Origin: Streptomyces sp. NBC_01750
GTDB lineage: Bacteria > Actinomycetota > Actinomycetes > Streptomycetales > Streptomycetaceae
NCBI RefSeq assembly: GCF_035918095.1
Contig: NZ_CP109137.1
Location: 3,164,001 to 3,228,000 of the forward strand
Direction: 5' to 3'
Length of the DNA: 64,000 bases
Under the pieces are notes generated by a model. It saw nothing but the letters and a program-made list of their open reading frames with translations, did no database searches and was not told the DNA's origin. A program made the translations under genes and the position numbers. The number at the start of each line of letters is the position of its first letter. Position 1 is the first letter of the stretch. Shown here one piece after another: positions 1 through 7,761 of this stretch.

Positions 1-72
1 GTGAAGGATCTCAAGGCCGGTCTGGAGAAGACCGCCCAGCAGATCGACACGGACATCGCGAAGGCGAAGTAG
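1..72 (+). CDS. csnE: Sugar ABC transporter substrate-binding protein, C-terminal end only
   Basis: The last 23 codons of a gene that begins left of the window, ending in TAG at 70-72. The visible tail is a charged helix (ending TDIAKAK), as at the C-terminus of many extracellular sugar-binding lipoproteins. It lies 6 bp before two sugar permease genes, where a binding-protein gene normally sits. In Streptomyces the same order (binding protein, two permeases, GH4 enzyme, kinase) is the csnE-csnK part of the chitosan-oligosaccharide operon controlled by the ROK repressor CsnR. The identification rests on context, because too little sequence is present to test it. Confidence 0.6.
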   Translation: MKDLKAGLEKTAQQIDTDIAKAK

Positions 73-78
73 CCCTCC

Positions 79-1080
79 ATGAGCACGAGCACGAGCACGA
101 GGACGGGCAGGAGCACGGGCAGGAGCGGGAGCGGCAGCACCGGCCGGCACACCCTGCGTTCGAAGCGCCGCCGGTCGGCGCTTCGGACGGCGGCCTTCAT
201 GTCGCCCTGGCTGATCGGCTTCAGCGTCTTCTTCGCCTACCCGCTGATCTCCACCGTCTACTTCTCCTTCACGAAGTACGACGGCATCCGGCCGCCCACC
301 TTCAACGGCCTGGACAACTGGTCCTACGTCTTCAACGATTACCGGCTGTTCTGGCCGGCCATGCAGAACACCCTCTGGCTCGTCGTGGTCATGGTCACCT
401 GCCGGGTCGTGTTCGGTCTCGGCATCGGACTGCTGATCACCAGGATCAAGACCGGTGCCGGGGTCTTCCGGACGCTGTTCTATCTGCCGTACCTGGCCCC
501 GCCGGTCGCGGCGACGCTCGCCTTCGTCTTCCTCCTCAACCCGGGTACGGGACCGGTCAATTCGGTCCTCGACTCGATCGGGCTGCCGACTCCCGGCTGG
601 TTCACCGACCCCGCCTGGTCGAAGCCCGCCCTCACCTCGCTCGCTCTGTGGGGCATCGGCGATCTGATGGTGATCTTCATGGCCGCGCTGCTCGACGTAC
701 CGAAGGAGCAGTACGAGGCGGCGGAGCTGGACGGTGCCTCGGCCCGGCAGCGGTTCCGCTTCGTGACCCTGCCCAACATCATGCCCATCGTGATGTTCGC
801 CGTGGTCACCGGCGTGATCCAGACGATGCAGTACTACACACAGCCCCTCGTCGCGGGAAAGGTCGCCTCCGGCATCATCGGCGGCTCCGGCCAGCAGTTC
901 GAACCCGGCTACCCCGACAAGTCCACGCTGACCCTCCCGCAGCTCGTCTACGACCTCGGCTTCCAGCGCTTCGACTACGGCTCCGCCTGTGTGATCGCGC
1001 TTGTGCTGTTCGCTCTCGCCATGGCCTTCACCGCGCTGCTGATGCGCCGCCGTGGCGGCCTGATCCAGGCAGGTGACTGA
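79..1080 (+). CDS. csnF: Sugar ABC transporter permease, first subunit (CsnF-like)
   Basis: Inner-membrane permease of a CUT1-type carbohydrate importer, 333 aa. After about 40 hydrophilic residues there are six hydrophobic segments, the first around residues 41-58 (PWLIGFSVFFAYP). The cytoplasmic EAA loop that docks the ATPase is clear at about residues 214-232 (AAELDGASARQRF...LP). The N-terminus is oddly low in complexity (STSTSTRTGRSTGRSGSG) and is encoded by short agcacg/ggcagg repeats. A start nearer the membrane segment is therefore possible, although ATG 79 fits the 6-bp gap to the upstream gene. No ATPase gene is present, and Streptomyces sugar importers usually share the MsiK ATPase. 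Known family role: uptake of oligosaccharides with CsnE and CsnG. Confidence 0.88.
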   Translation: MSTSTSTRTGRSTGRSGSGSTGRHTLRSKRRRSALRTAAFMSPWLIGFSVFFAYPLISTVYFSFTKYDGIRPPTFNGLDNWSYVFNDYRLFWPAMQNTLWLVVVMVTCRVVFGLGIGLLITRIKTGAGVFRTLFYLPYLAPPVAATLAFVFLLNPGTGPVNSVLDSIGLPTPGWFTDPAWSKPALTSLALWGIGDLMVIFMAALLDVPKEQYEAAELDGASARQRFRFVTLPNIMPIVMFAVVTGVIQTMQYYTQPLVAGKVASGIIGGSGQQFEPGYPDKSTLTLPQLVYDLGFQRFDYGSACVIALVLFALAMAFTALLMRRRGGLIQAGD

Positions 1081-1085
1081 CCGTC

Positions 1086-1982
1086 ATGACCCAAGTCCTG
1101 AGCGCCCGCACGGCCCCCGAGGCGATCTCCCGGTCCCCCGCGGCCCGCTCCGCGCGCCGCAAGGCCCTGCTCCAGTGGGTCGCGGTGCACTCGCTGGGGA
1201 TCGCGGCCGCGCTCTTCTTCGTCCTGCCGTTCGTCTTCCTCTTCCTGACATCGGTGATGAGCGACCAGCAGGCGCTCACCCGCGATCTCTGGCCGCAGAA
1301 CTGGGAGTGGAGCAACTACGCGGACGTCTGGAACACCCCGGGATTCCTGACCTGGTGGAAGAACACGCTGCTGTACGCGGGTCTTGGCACCGTCCTCACG
1401 GTCGCCTCCTCGGTCCCGGTGGCGTACGCCCTGGCCAAGTTCCGCTTCCGCGGCCGCCAGCTGTCGCTGATGCTCGTCATCTCGATGATGATGCTGCCGC
1501 AGCAGGTGACCATCATCCCGATGTACCTGTTCTGGGCGAAGCAGTTCGACTTCTCCGGAACGCTCTGGCCGCTGATCATCCCCATGGCGTTCGGCGACGC
1601 GTTCTCCATCTTCCTGCTGCGCCAGTTCCTGCTGACCATCCCGAACGAGTATCTCGACTCGGCGAAGGTCGACGGCTGCGGTGAGTTCCGCACACTGATC
1701 AAGGTGGTGCTGCCGATGGCCAGACCGGGCATCGCCGCCGTCGCCCTCTTCCAGTTCTTCTACGCCTGGAACGACTACTTCGGCCCGCAGATCTACGCCT
1801 CGGAGAACCCGGCCGCGTGGACCCTGTCGTACGGCCTGGAGTCCTTCAAGGGCGCACACCACACCGACTGGAATCTGACCATGGCCGCGACCGTACTGGT
1901 CATGGCCCCCGTGATCCTCGTCTTCTTCTTCGCCCAGAAGGCATTCGTCGAGGGCGTCACACTGACCGGAGTGAAGGGCTAG
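1086..1982 (+). CDS. csnG: Sugar ABC transporter permease, second subunit (CsnG-like)
   Basis: Partner permease of the same importer, 298 aa, starting 5 bp after the upstream gene. It has six hydrophobic segments and an EAA loop at about residues 193-212 (SAKVDGCGEFRT...VLP). Its spacing from the C-terminus is typical of the MalG/LacG subunit. The fifth region (FFYAWNDYFGPQIYA) is the common W-N-(D/E)-(Y/F) signature of this subunit. It would pair with the 79-1080 product to form the transmembrane channel. Tight spacing shows co-transcription with its neighbours. Confidence 0.9.
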   Translation: MTQVLSARTAPEAISRSPAARSARRKALLQWVAVHSLGIAAALFFVLPFVFLFLTSVMSDQQALTRDLWPQNWEWSNYADVWNTPGFLTWWKNTLLYAGLGTVLTVASSVPVAYALAKFRFRGRQLSLMLVISMMMLPQQVTIIPMYLFWAKQFDFSGTLWPLIIPMAFGDAFSIFLLRQFLLTIPNEYLDSAKVDGCGEFRTLIKVVLPMARPGIAAVALFQFFYAWNDYFGPQIYASENPAAWTLSYGLESFKGAHHTDWNLTMAATVLVMAPVILVFFFAQKAFVEGVTLTGVKG

Positions 1983-1988
1983 GAACTG

Positions 1989-3254
1989 ATGAAGCTCGCA
2001 GTCGTGGGTGGCGGATCCACCTATACCCCTGAGTTGATCGACGGCTTCGCCCGGTTGAGGGACACCCTCCCGATCAGTGAACTGGTTCTCATCGACCCGG
2101 CGGCCGGCCGGCTCGAGCTGGTCGGCGGTCTGGCACGGCGGATCTTCGCCAGGCAGGGACACGACGGGAAGATCGTCACCACCTCCGACCTGGACGCGGG
2201 CGTCGCAGGCGCCGACGCGGTGCTGCTGCAGCTGCGCGTCGGCGGGCAGGCGGCGCGGAACCGGGACGAGACCTGGCCGCTGGAGTGCGGCTGCATCGGC
2301 CAGGAGACGACGGGCGCGGGCGGCCTCGCCAAGGCGCTGCGTACCGTCCCGGTCGTCCTCGACATCGCCGAGCGGGTACGCCGTACCAATCCGAACGCCT
2401 GGATCATCGACTTCACCAACCCGGTCGGCATTGTGACCAGGGCGCTGCTGCAGGCCGGCCACAAGGCCGTCGGTCTGTGCAATGTCGCCATCGGCTTCCA
2501 GCGCAAGTTCGCTGCGCTCCTGGAAGTCGCCCCGGCCGACATCCACCTGAACCATGTGGGCCTCAACCACCTGACGTGGGAGACGGGTGTGCGGCTCGGC
2601 GGTCCCGAGGGCGCGGACCTGCTGCCGAAGCTGCTGGCCGGCCACGGTGACGCGATCGCCGACGATCTGCGTCTGCCGCGTGCGGTGCTCGACCGGCTCG
2701 GTGTCGTCCCCTCGTACTACCTGCGCTACTTCTACGCGCACGACGAGGTCGTACGCGAGCTGAGGACGAAGCCTTCGCGGGCCGCCGAGGTCGCGGAGAT
2801 GGAGAAGCAGCTGCTCGAAATGTATGGCGACCCGGCGCTCGATCAGAAGCCGGAGCTGCTCGCCAAGCGCGGCGGCGCCTTCTACTCGGAGGCCGCCGTG
2901 GACCTGGCGGCCTCGCTGCTGGGCGCGGGCGGCAGCCCGTACCAGGTGGTGAACACCGTCAACAACGGCACGCTGTCCTTCCTGCCGGACGACGCCGTGA
3001 TCGAGGTACAGGCCGCCGTCGGCTCGCAGGGGGTGACACCGCTGCCTGTGCCCGAAGTCGACCCGCTGTACGCGGGGTTGATCGCCCAGGTCACCGCTTA
3101 CGAGGACCTGGCGCTGGAGGCCGCCCTGCGCGGCGGCCGTGACCGCGTCTTCAAGGCCATGCTGTCGCATCCGCTGATCGGCCAGTACGAGTACGCCGAA
3201 GCGCTCACCGACAAGCTGATCGCGCACAACCAGGAGCATCTCGCGTGGGCGTGA
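1989..3254 (+). CDS. csnH: Glycoside hydrolase family 4 enzyme (6-phospho-beta-glucosidase-like, CsnH)
   Basis: Cytoplasmic GH4 hydrolase, 421 aa. The family uses NAD+ and a divalent metal to cleave glycosides by redox-assisted elimination. An N-terminal Rossmann motif VVGGGSTYTPEL lies at residues 5-16. DFTNPVG is at 141-147. Cys164 (GLCN) and His194 (VGLNH) are 30 residues apart, matching the metal-binding Cys/His pair of GlvA-type enzymes. The neighbouring transporter and kinase suggest it acts on imported, possibly phosphorylated, glucosamine oligosaccharides, but the substrate cannot be read from the sequence. Annotation as a 6-phospho-beta-glucosidase is family-level. It overlaps the next gene by 10 bp. 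Confidence 0.9.
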   Translation: MKLAVVGGGSTYTPELIDGFARLRDTLPISELVLIDPAAGRLELVGGLARRIFARQGHDGKIVTTSDLDAGVAGADAVLLQLRVGGQAARNRDETWPLECGCIGQETTGAGGLAKALRTVPVVLDIAERVRRTNPNAWIIDFTNPVGIVTRALLQAGHKAVGLCNVAIGFQRKFAALLEVAPADIHLNHVGLNHLTWETGVRLGGPEGADLLPKLLAGHGDAIADDLRLPRAVLDRLGVVPSYYLRYFYAHDEVVRELRTKPSRAAEVAEMEKQLLEMYGDPALDQKPELLAKRGGAFYSEAAVDLAASLLGAGGSPYQVVNTVNNGTLSFLPDDAVIEVQAAVGSQGVTPLPVPEVDPLYAGLIAQVTAYEDLALEAALRGGRDRVFKAMLSHPLIGQYEYAEALTDKLIAHNQEHLAWA

Positions 3255-4228
3255 ACGCCGCAGTCCTCGCCATCGACGCGGGAAACAGCAAGACCGATGT
3301 CGCCTTCGTCGGCGACGACGGTTCGGTCCTTGTGTCGTCCCGCGGGCCCGGCTTCCAGCCGCCGAAGGTCGGCGTCGAGGCGGCGCTCGACGTGCTCGGC
3401 GCGACCGTCGGCAGGGCACTGGCGAAGGCACACGCCCACGGCGCCGCCATCGACGGCGTCGAGCATGTGTCGGCCTGTCTCGCCAACGCCGATCTGCCTG
3501 TGGAGGAAAGAGAGCTCACGGCCGCCCTGCACGCCCGAGAGTGGGGCCGTACGACCGAGGTGCGCAACGACACCTTCGCCATACTGCGCGCGGGCGTCGA
3601 CGAGCCGCGGGGCGTCGCGGTGGTGTGCGGCGCGGGCATCAACTGTGTCGGCATGCTGCCGGACGGCCGTACCGCACGCTTCCCCGCGATCGGCAAGATC
3701 TCCGGGGACTGGGGCGGCGGTTCGGGGCTCGCGGAGGAGGCGCTGTGGTTCGCGGCGCGGGCGGAGGACGGCCGCGGCGAGCCGACGGCCCTGGCCCGCA
3801 CGCTGCCCGCGCACTTCGGCCTGGGCTCCATGTACGCGCTGATCGAGGCGCTGCATCTGGAGCACATCCCCTCGGCGCGCAGACATGAACTGACCCCGGT
3901 CCTCTTCGCCACCGCCGCCGAGGGGGATCCGGTCGCCCGCTCGCTGGTGCACCGGCTCGCGGAGGAGGTCGTCGCCATGTCCACGGTGGCGCTCGCCCGG
4001 CTCGATCTGCTCGACGAGGAGGCTCCGGTGCTGCTGGGCGGCAGCGTCCTCGCGGCCCAGCACCCGGAACTGGACGAGCACATCGGCAGACTGCTCGCGG
4101 CCAAGGCACCGAAGGCGGTCATCGGGGTGGTGACGGCCCCGCCGGTGCTGGGCGCCGCTCTGCTGGGACTCGACCACATCGGGGCGTCGCCACAGGCGGG
4201 CGCCCGATTGCGCGCCCACTACGCGTAG
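3245..4228 (+). CDS. csnK: BadF/BadG/BcrA/BcrD-type sugar kinase (CsnK, N-acetylglucosamine-kinase-like)
   Basis: ASKHA-fold ATPase of 327 aa, starting at GTG 3245 inside the end of the GH4 gene (10-bp overlap, so translation is probably coupled). The phosphate-1 loop is AIDAGNSKTDVAF at residues 9-21, the phosphate-2 region is CGAGINCVG near 130, and GKISGDWGGGSGLAEEA near 149 is typical of the N-acetylglucosamine kinase subgroup. The likely role is ATP-dependent phosphorylation of an amino sugar released by the operon. A BadF-type reductase activator is unlikely because the cluster-binding cysteines of that subgroup are not seen. It is the last gene of the operon; a G-rich tract and a 9-bp repeat array follow. 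Confidence 0.85.
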   Translation: MGVNAAVLAIDAGNSKTDVAFVGDDGSVLVSSRGPGFQPPKVGVEAALDVLGATVGRALAKAHAHGAAIDGVEHVSACLANADLPVEERELTAALHAREWGRTTEVRNDTFAILRAGVDEPRGVAVVCGAGINCVGMLPDGRTARFPAIGKISGDWGGGSGLAEEALWFAARAEDGRGEPTALARTLPAHFGLGSMYALIEALHLEHIPSARRHELTPVLFATAAEGDPVARSLVHRLAEEVVAMSTVALARLDLLDEEAPVLLGGSVLAAQHPELDEHIGRLLAAKAPKAVIGVVTAPPVLGAALLGLDHIGASPQAGARLRAHYA

Positions 4229-4243
4229 CGGGAGCCGGACTGC

Positions 4244-4275
4244 GGGGCGGCGGGGCTGGGCGGCGGGGGCGGGGG
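4244..4275 (+). other. G-rich tract with G-quadruplex potential
   Basis: Five runs of three to five G separated by short spacers, all within 32 bases on the plus strand and starting 15 bp after the csnK stop. The pattern satisfies the G3+N1-7 rule for a quadruplex. In RNA it would sit in the 3' end of the csn transcript. Formation is inferred, not shown. Confidence 0.5.
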
Positions 4276-4280
4276 CTGCA

Positions 4281-4325
4281 GAGCGGCAGGAGCGGCAGGA
4301 GCGGCAGGAGCGGCAGGAGCGGCAG
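4281..4325. repeat. Five tandem copies of a 9-bp unit
   Basis: Five uninterrupted copies of gagcggcag fill 4281-4325, between csnK and the dioxygenase gene. Such perfect short arrays are prone to copy-number change. No gene is interrupted. The array lies about 45 bp before the dioxygenase start, so length changes could alter its leader. Confidence 0.9.
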
Positions 4326-4371
4326 GAAAACGAGATGCGCCGCCCATGGGCCCGGTATCAGGATCGGGGGC

Positions 4372-5067
4372 ATGGGCGACGCATTGCGTGAACGGTTCGA
4401 GACCGACGGGTTCGTAAAGCTCGAAGGGGCCTTCCCGGCGTCCGTGGCACAGGAGTGCGCCGACCTGCTGTGGGCCGAGACGGGGTGTGATCCGGGCGAT
4501 CCGGCGACCTGGACCCGGCCCGTGCACTGGGTGTGGGGCATGGCCCAGGAGCCGTTCATACAGGCCGTGAACACCCCTGTGCTGCTCGACGCTTTCGACC
4601 GGCTGGTCGGTCCAGGGCGGTGGGAGCCGCGGTACTCACTCGGGTCGTTCCCCTTGCGCTTCCCGCACGAGGAGGAGCCCGACGACGCCGGCTGGCACAT
4701 CGAGGGCAGCTATCAGCCGGAGGGCGCGAGCACGTACTACGCCAACCACCGCTCCAAGGGGCGGGCGTTGCTGATGCTGTTCCTGTTCAGCGAGGTCGGC
4801 GGGAGTGACGCACCGACCCGGATCCGGATCGGCTCGCACCACGACATGCCGGCGCTGCTCGCTCCGTACGGGGAGGAAGGCGTCTCGATCATGGAGATCG
4901 GCCCGGCGATCGACGCGGCGTCCGCGCACCGCGGGACGGTATGCGCGACGGGCCGGCCCGGGGATGTGTATCTCTGCCATCCCTTCCTGGTGCACGCCGC
5001 GCAGCCGCACCACGGTACGCGGCCACGGTTCATGGCCCAGCCTCCGCTGTATCCGGCCTCCGCCTAG
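4372..5067 (+). CDS. Phytanoyl-CoA dioxygenase (PhyH) family protein
   Basis: Predicted Fe(II)/2-oxoglutarate oxygenase of 231 aa, a double-stranded beta-helix fold. The metal site appears to be His109-x-Glu111 (WHIEGS) with distal His208 (PFLVHAAQPHH), followed by Arg217/219 for 2-oxoglutarate. The usual family motif is HxD, so HxE is a mild departure also seen in some relatives. The opening residues (ERFETDGFVKLEGAFP) are the typical PhyH start. It stands alone, 143 bp after csnK and about 240 bp before the signalling operon, so context gives no substrate. The function beyond the family is unknown. Confidence 0.8.
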   Translation: MGDALRERFETDGFVKLEGAFPASVAQECADLLWAETGCDPGDPATWTRPVHWVWGMAQEPFIQAVNTPVLLDAFDRLVGPGRWEPRYSLGSFPLRFPHEEEPDDAGWHIEGSYQPEGASTYYANHRSKGRALLMLFLFSEVGGSDAPTRIRIGSHHDMPALLAPYGEEGVSIMEIGPAIDAASAHRGTVCATGRPGDVYLCHPFLVHAAQPHHGTRPRFMAQPPLYPASA

Positions 5068-5303
5068 ACCTCCGGTGCGGCTTCCGCCGCCCGCACAACG
5101 GGAACCGATCAAGGCACTGAAGCGTATTCATGGTGGGGAGGATGCGGGGAGAATGGCCTGGCGGGATCCTGGATTGCTGCGATAGAAACAAGATCCAGTC
5201 AATCGTGCTGTGAATGTCAGTCACTGCGGCCATACTGCTGCCGGGAGTCGTCCCCCAACCCGCCGGGGGGCGGGCCGACGTCAGCGACCGAGGGGGAGGT
5301 CAC

Positions 5304-6695
5304 GTGACATACCCGCCGACTGTGCGCACCGCGCCCCAAGCGGCTCCGACGTATGCGCCCGCGCAGCCGCCGGCCCAGCCGCCCGCCCACCGCGGCGCAT
5401 GGGCCGAGGGCAAGGAGCGGCTGCGTACGGCTGCGACGACCGAGCCCGGCCGGCTGCAGATCATCGGGGCCGTGTTGGCCGCGCTGGTGGTGGCGTTCGG
5501 CGTGGTGACCGCGTTCGAGATCTCGGACCGGGCGTCCGCGGCCGACGATGTGGTGAGCCGCAGCCAGCCGCTGAGCGCGGACGCCGCGTCCATCCACCGC
5601 TCGCTGGCCGACGCCGACGCCGCGGCGGCCAATGGCTTCCTCGCGGGTGCCGAAGAACCCCGCGTCATCCACGAGCGGTACGAAAGGGACATCACGGCCG
5701 CGTCCCGTCTGCTGGTCAACGCCGCGGCGAATACCAGCAGTTCGAGTGAATCCGGCCGCCAGATCGCGACCCTCAATGAGCAGCTGCCCCGCTACACAGG
5801 ACTGATCGAGCGCGCCCGTGCCAACAACCGGCAGGGTCTGCCGCTCGGCGGCGCCTATCTGCGGTACGCGAACCTGAAGATGTCGACCGAGCTGCTGCCC
5901 GCCGCCGACAGGCTCTACAAGGCGGAGACGGCGCGGCTCGACCAGGACACCGGCGACGCGCGCGACTGGCCGTTCGCCTCGCTCGGTCTCGGCGTGCTGG
6001 CGCTGGCCGCGCTCGTCTGGGCCCAGCGGCGCAACTACCGGCGGACGAACCGCATGTTCAACCACGGGCTGCTCGCCGCCACAGCGGCCTCGACGGTCGT
6101 CATCCTCTGGCTGATCGTGGGGCACACCGTGGCCCGCACCGAGCTGCGGGACGCAATGGAGCACGGCCAGGAATCCCTGAAGACCCTCAACACCTCCCGG
6201 GTGCACGCGCTGCAGGCCCGCGCCAACGAGAACCTGACACTGGTGGCACGAGGCGCGGTCCTCACCCCGGACGGAAAGAACGACCAGTACGAGTTCACCT
6301 ACAAGAACCGCATGGACGCCGTCAGTCTCACACTCAAGTGGGCCAAGGACCTCGCCGACGACCCCGAGGGCCGCGACCCCGTCGCGGACGCCACCACGGC
6401 CGTCGCCGAGTGGCGGACCCGCCACCAGAAGGCGCGCGACGTCGACAACGACGGCGACTTCGAAGGCGCCCTGGAGCAGACCATTGGGGCGAAGGGCTCC
6501 ACGGGCCAGTCCTTCGACACCGTGGACGCGGCGCTGCGCCAGGCGATCGACCATGAGCAGAGCGAGTTCACGGCGTCCGCGGAGTCGGGGCGCGGGGCAC
6601 TGTCCGGGCTGCCGATCGGCGCCGCGGCGCTGGCTGTGCTGGGCGCGGCGGGAGCGATTCTCGGCATCAACCGCAGGCTTTCGGAGTACCGGTGA
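5304..6695 (+). CDS. glnX: GlnX-like four-helix membrane sensor protein
   Basis: Membrane protein of about 463 aa with a Pro/Ala-rich cytoplasmic start, hydrophobic helices near residues 52-70, 222-240, 253-275 and 440-458, and two long helical, probably extracellular segments between helices 1-2 and 3-4. That layout and its place before a glutamate-binding protein and PknG match mycobacterial GlnX (Rv0412c type), which passes amino-acid signals to PknG. GTG 5304 is chosen because GGAGGT lies at 5295-5300. An in-frame ATG at 5214 would add 30 residues without a good ribosome site. The annotation rests on architecture and gene order. Confidence 0.75.
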   Translation: MTYPPTVRTAPQAAPTYAPAQPPAQPPAHRGAWAEGKERLRTAATTEPGRLQIIGAVLAALVVAFGVVTAFEISDRASAADDVVSRSQPLSADAASIHRSLADADAAAANGFLAGAEEPRVIHERYERDITAASRLLVNAAANTSSSSESGRQIATLNEQLPRYTGLIERARANNRQGLPLGGAYLRYANLKMSTELLPAADRLYKAETARLDQDTGDARDWPFASLGLGVLALAALVWAQRRNYRRTNRMFNHGLLAATAASTVVILWLIVGHTVARTELRDAMEHGQESLKTLNTSRVHALQARANENLTLVARGAVLTPDGKNDQYEFTYKNRMDAVSLTLKWAKDLADDPEGRDPVADATTAVAEWRTRHQKARDVDNDGDFEGALEQTIGAKGSTGQSFDTVDAALRQAIDHEQSEFTASAESGRGALSGLPIGAAALAVLGAAGAILGINRRLSEYR

Positions 6696-6706
6696 GAGGA
6701 GGCGCG

Positions 6707-7717
6707 ATGACGGACACGAGGACCCGGTTCCGTGGCTGGGGCGGCGTCGCGGGGATGGCCGCTGCCTGCGCCCTGACCGCCGCAGCCACCCTGCTGCCGC
6801 TGTCCCACGGCGCCGCGGACAACGCCGGTGCGGCGCTGGCCGGTCAGGGCGTGGCCTCGACCCGGCCCGCCAAGGCCGACGACTGCGAGACGCCCGAGGC
6901 CTCGCTGCCGTCGTCGGCCGCCGACGGGCCGAACATCGACAGGATCGTGCAGCGGGGCAAGCTGATCGTCGGCGTCGACCAGAACAGCTACCGCTGGGGC
7001 TATCGCAATCCCGCCAGCGGCGGCCTCGAGGGCTTCGACATCGACCTCGCCCGGGCCATCGCCCGGGACCTCCTCGGCAGGCCGGACGCCGTCATCTTCC
7101 GCGCCATACCGACCAACCAGCGCATACCCGCTCTGAACAACGGCACGGTGGACATCGTCGTCCGTACGATGACGATCAACTGCGCCAGGATCAAGCAGGT
7201 CGCGTTCTCCACCGCGTACTTCCAGACCGGCCAGCAGGTGCTCGCGCCCAAGGGCTCGTCCATCACCGGGTACAACACGTCGCTCGCGGGGAAGAGGATC
7301 TGCTCGGCGGAGGGCTCGACGGCGTACGAGGCCCTGGAGAAGAACTCTTTCGGAGCGACGTTCAAGGACGCGCACGACGGGCAGCCGCAGGACGAGGACC
7401 GGTTCACCGTGCCCAACCAGCTCGACTGCCTGGTCCGGCTCCAGATGGGCCTCGTCGACGCGGTCGTGACGGACGCCGCCCTCGCGGCCGGCCAGGCGGC
7501 GCAGGACCCTGCGGTCGAACTCAAGGGCGGCAAGCCCTTCACCACCGAGTTCTACGGCGTCGCCACCAAGCTCGGCAACAACGACCTGGTGCGCCGGGTC
7601 AACAAGGTGCTCGACGACTACCGCAAGGGCCCCTGGACGGAGGCGTACAACAAGTGGCTGGTCGCCGATCTGCCCGGGATAACCGGGCCACCAGCGCCCA
7701 AGTACCGCACCGGCTGA
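6707..7717 (+). CDS. glnH: Glutamate/aspartate-type ABC substrate-binding protein (GlnH-like)
   Basis: Secreted or membrane-anchored binding protein of 336 aa. A hydrophobic signal region (residues 11-31) contains a possible lipobox (MAAAC). The SBP-bac-3 domain begins near residue 75 (RIVQRGKLIVGVDQNS) and contains GFDIDLARAIARDLLG and a C-terminal YNKWL motif. No permease or ATPase is adjacent, so a sensory rather than transport role is likely, as for mycobacterial GlnH, which binds Asp/Glu/Gln and signals through GlnX to PknG. ATG 6707 is preferred over GTG 6692 because GAGAGGAGG (6694-6702) precedes it at the right spacing. It starts 11 bp after glnX. Confidence 0.82.
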   Translation: MTDTRTRFRGWGGVAGMAAACALTAAATLLPLSHGAADNAGAALAGQGVASTRPAKADDCETPEASLPSSAADGPNIDRIVQRGKLIVGVDQNSYRWGYRNPASGGLEGFDIDLARAIARDLLGRPDAVIFRAIPTNQRIPALNNGTVDIVVRTMTINCARIKQVAFSTAYFQTGQQVLAPKGSSITGYNTSLAGKRICSAEGSTAYEALEKNSFGATFKDAHDGQPQDEDRFTVPNQLDCLVRLQMGLVDAVVTDAALAAGQAAQDPAVELKGGKPFTTEFYGVATKLGNNDLVRRVNKVLDDYRKGPWTEAYNKWLVADLPGITGPPAPKYRTG

Positions 7718-7761
7718 CCCACGAACGACTAGTCCTTGCAGGAAGAGCGGAGAGGTGATCG

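Noticed and set aside
975..3431. An 818-codon minus-strand open frame across the csn genes
   Set aside because: It is antisense to the permease and GH4 genes, which have clear motifs. Its translation is compositionally odd (Arg/Gln/His-rich).
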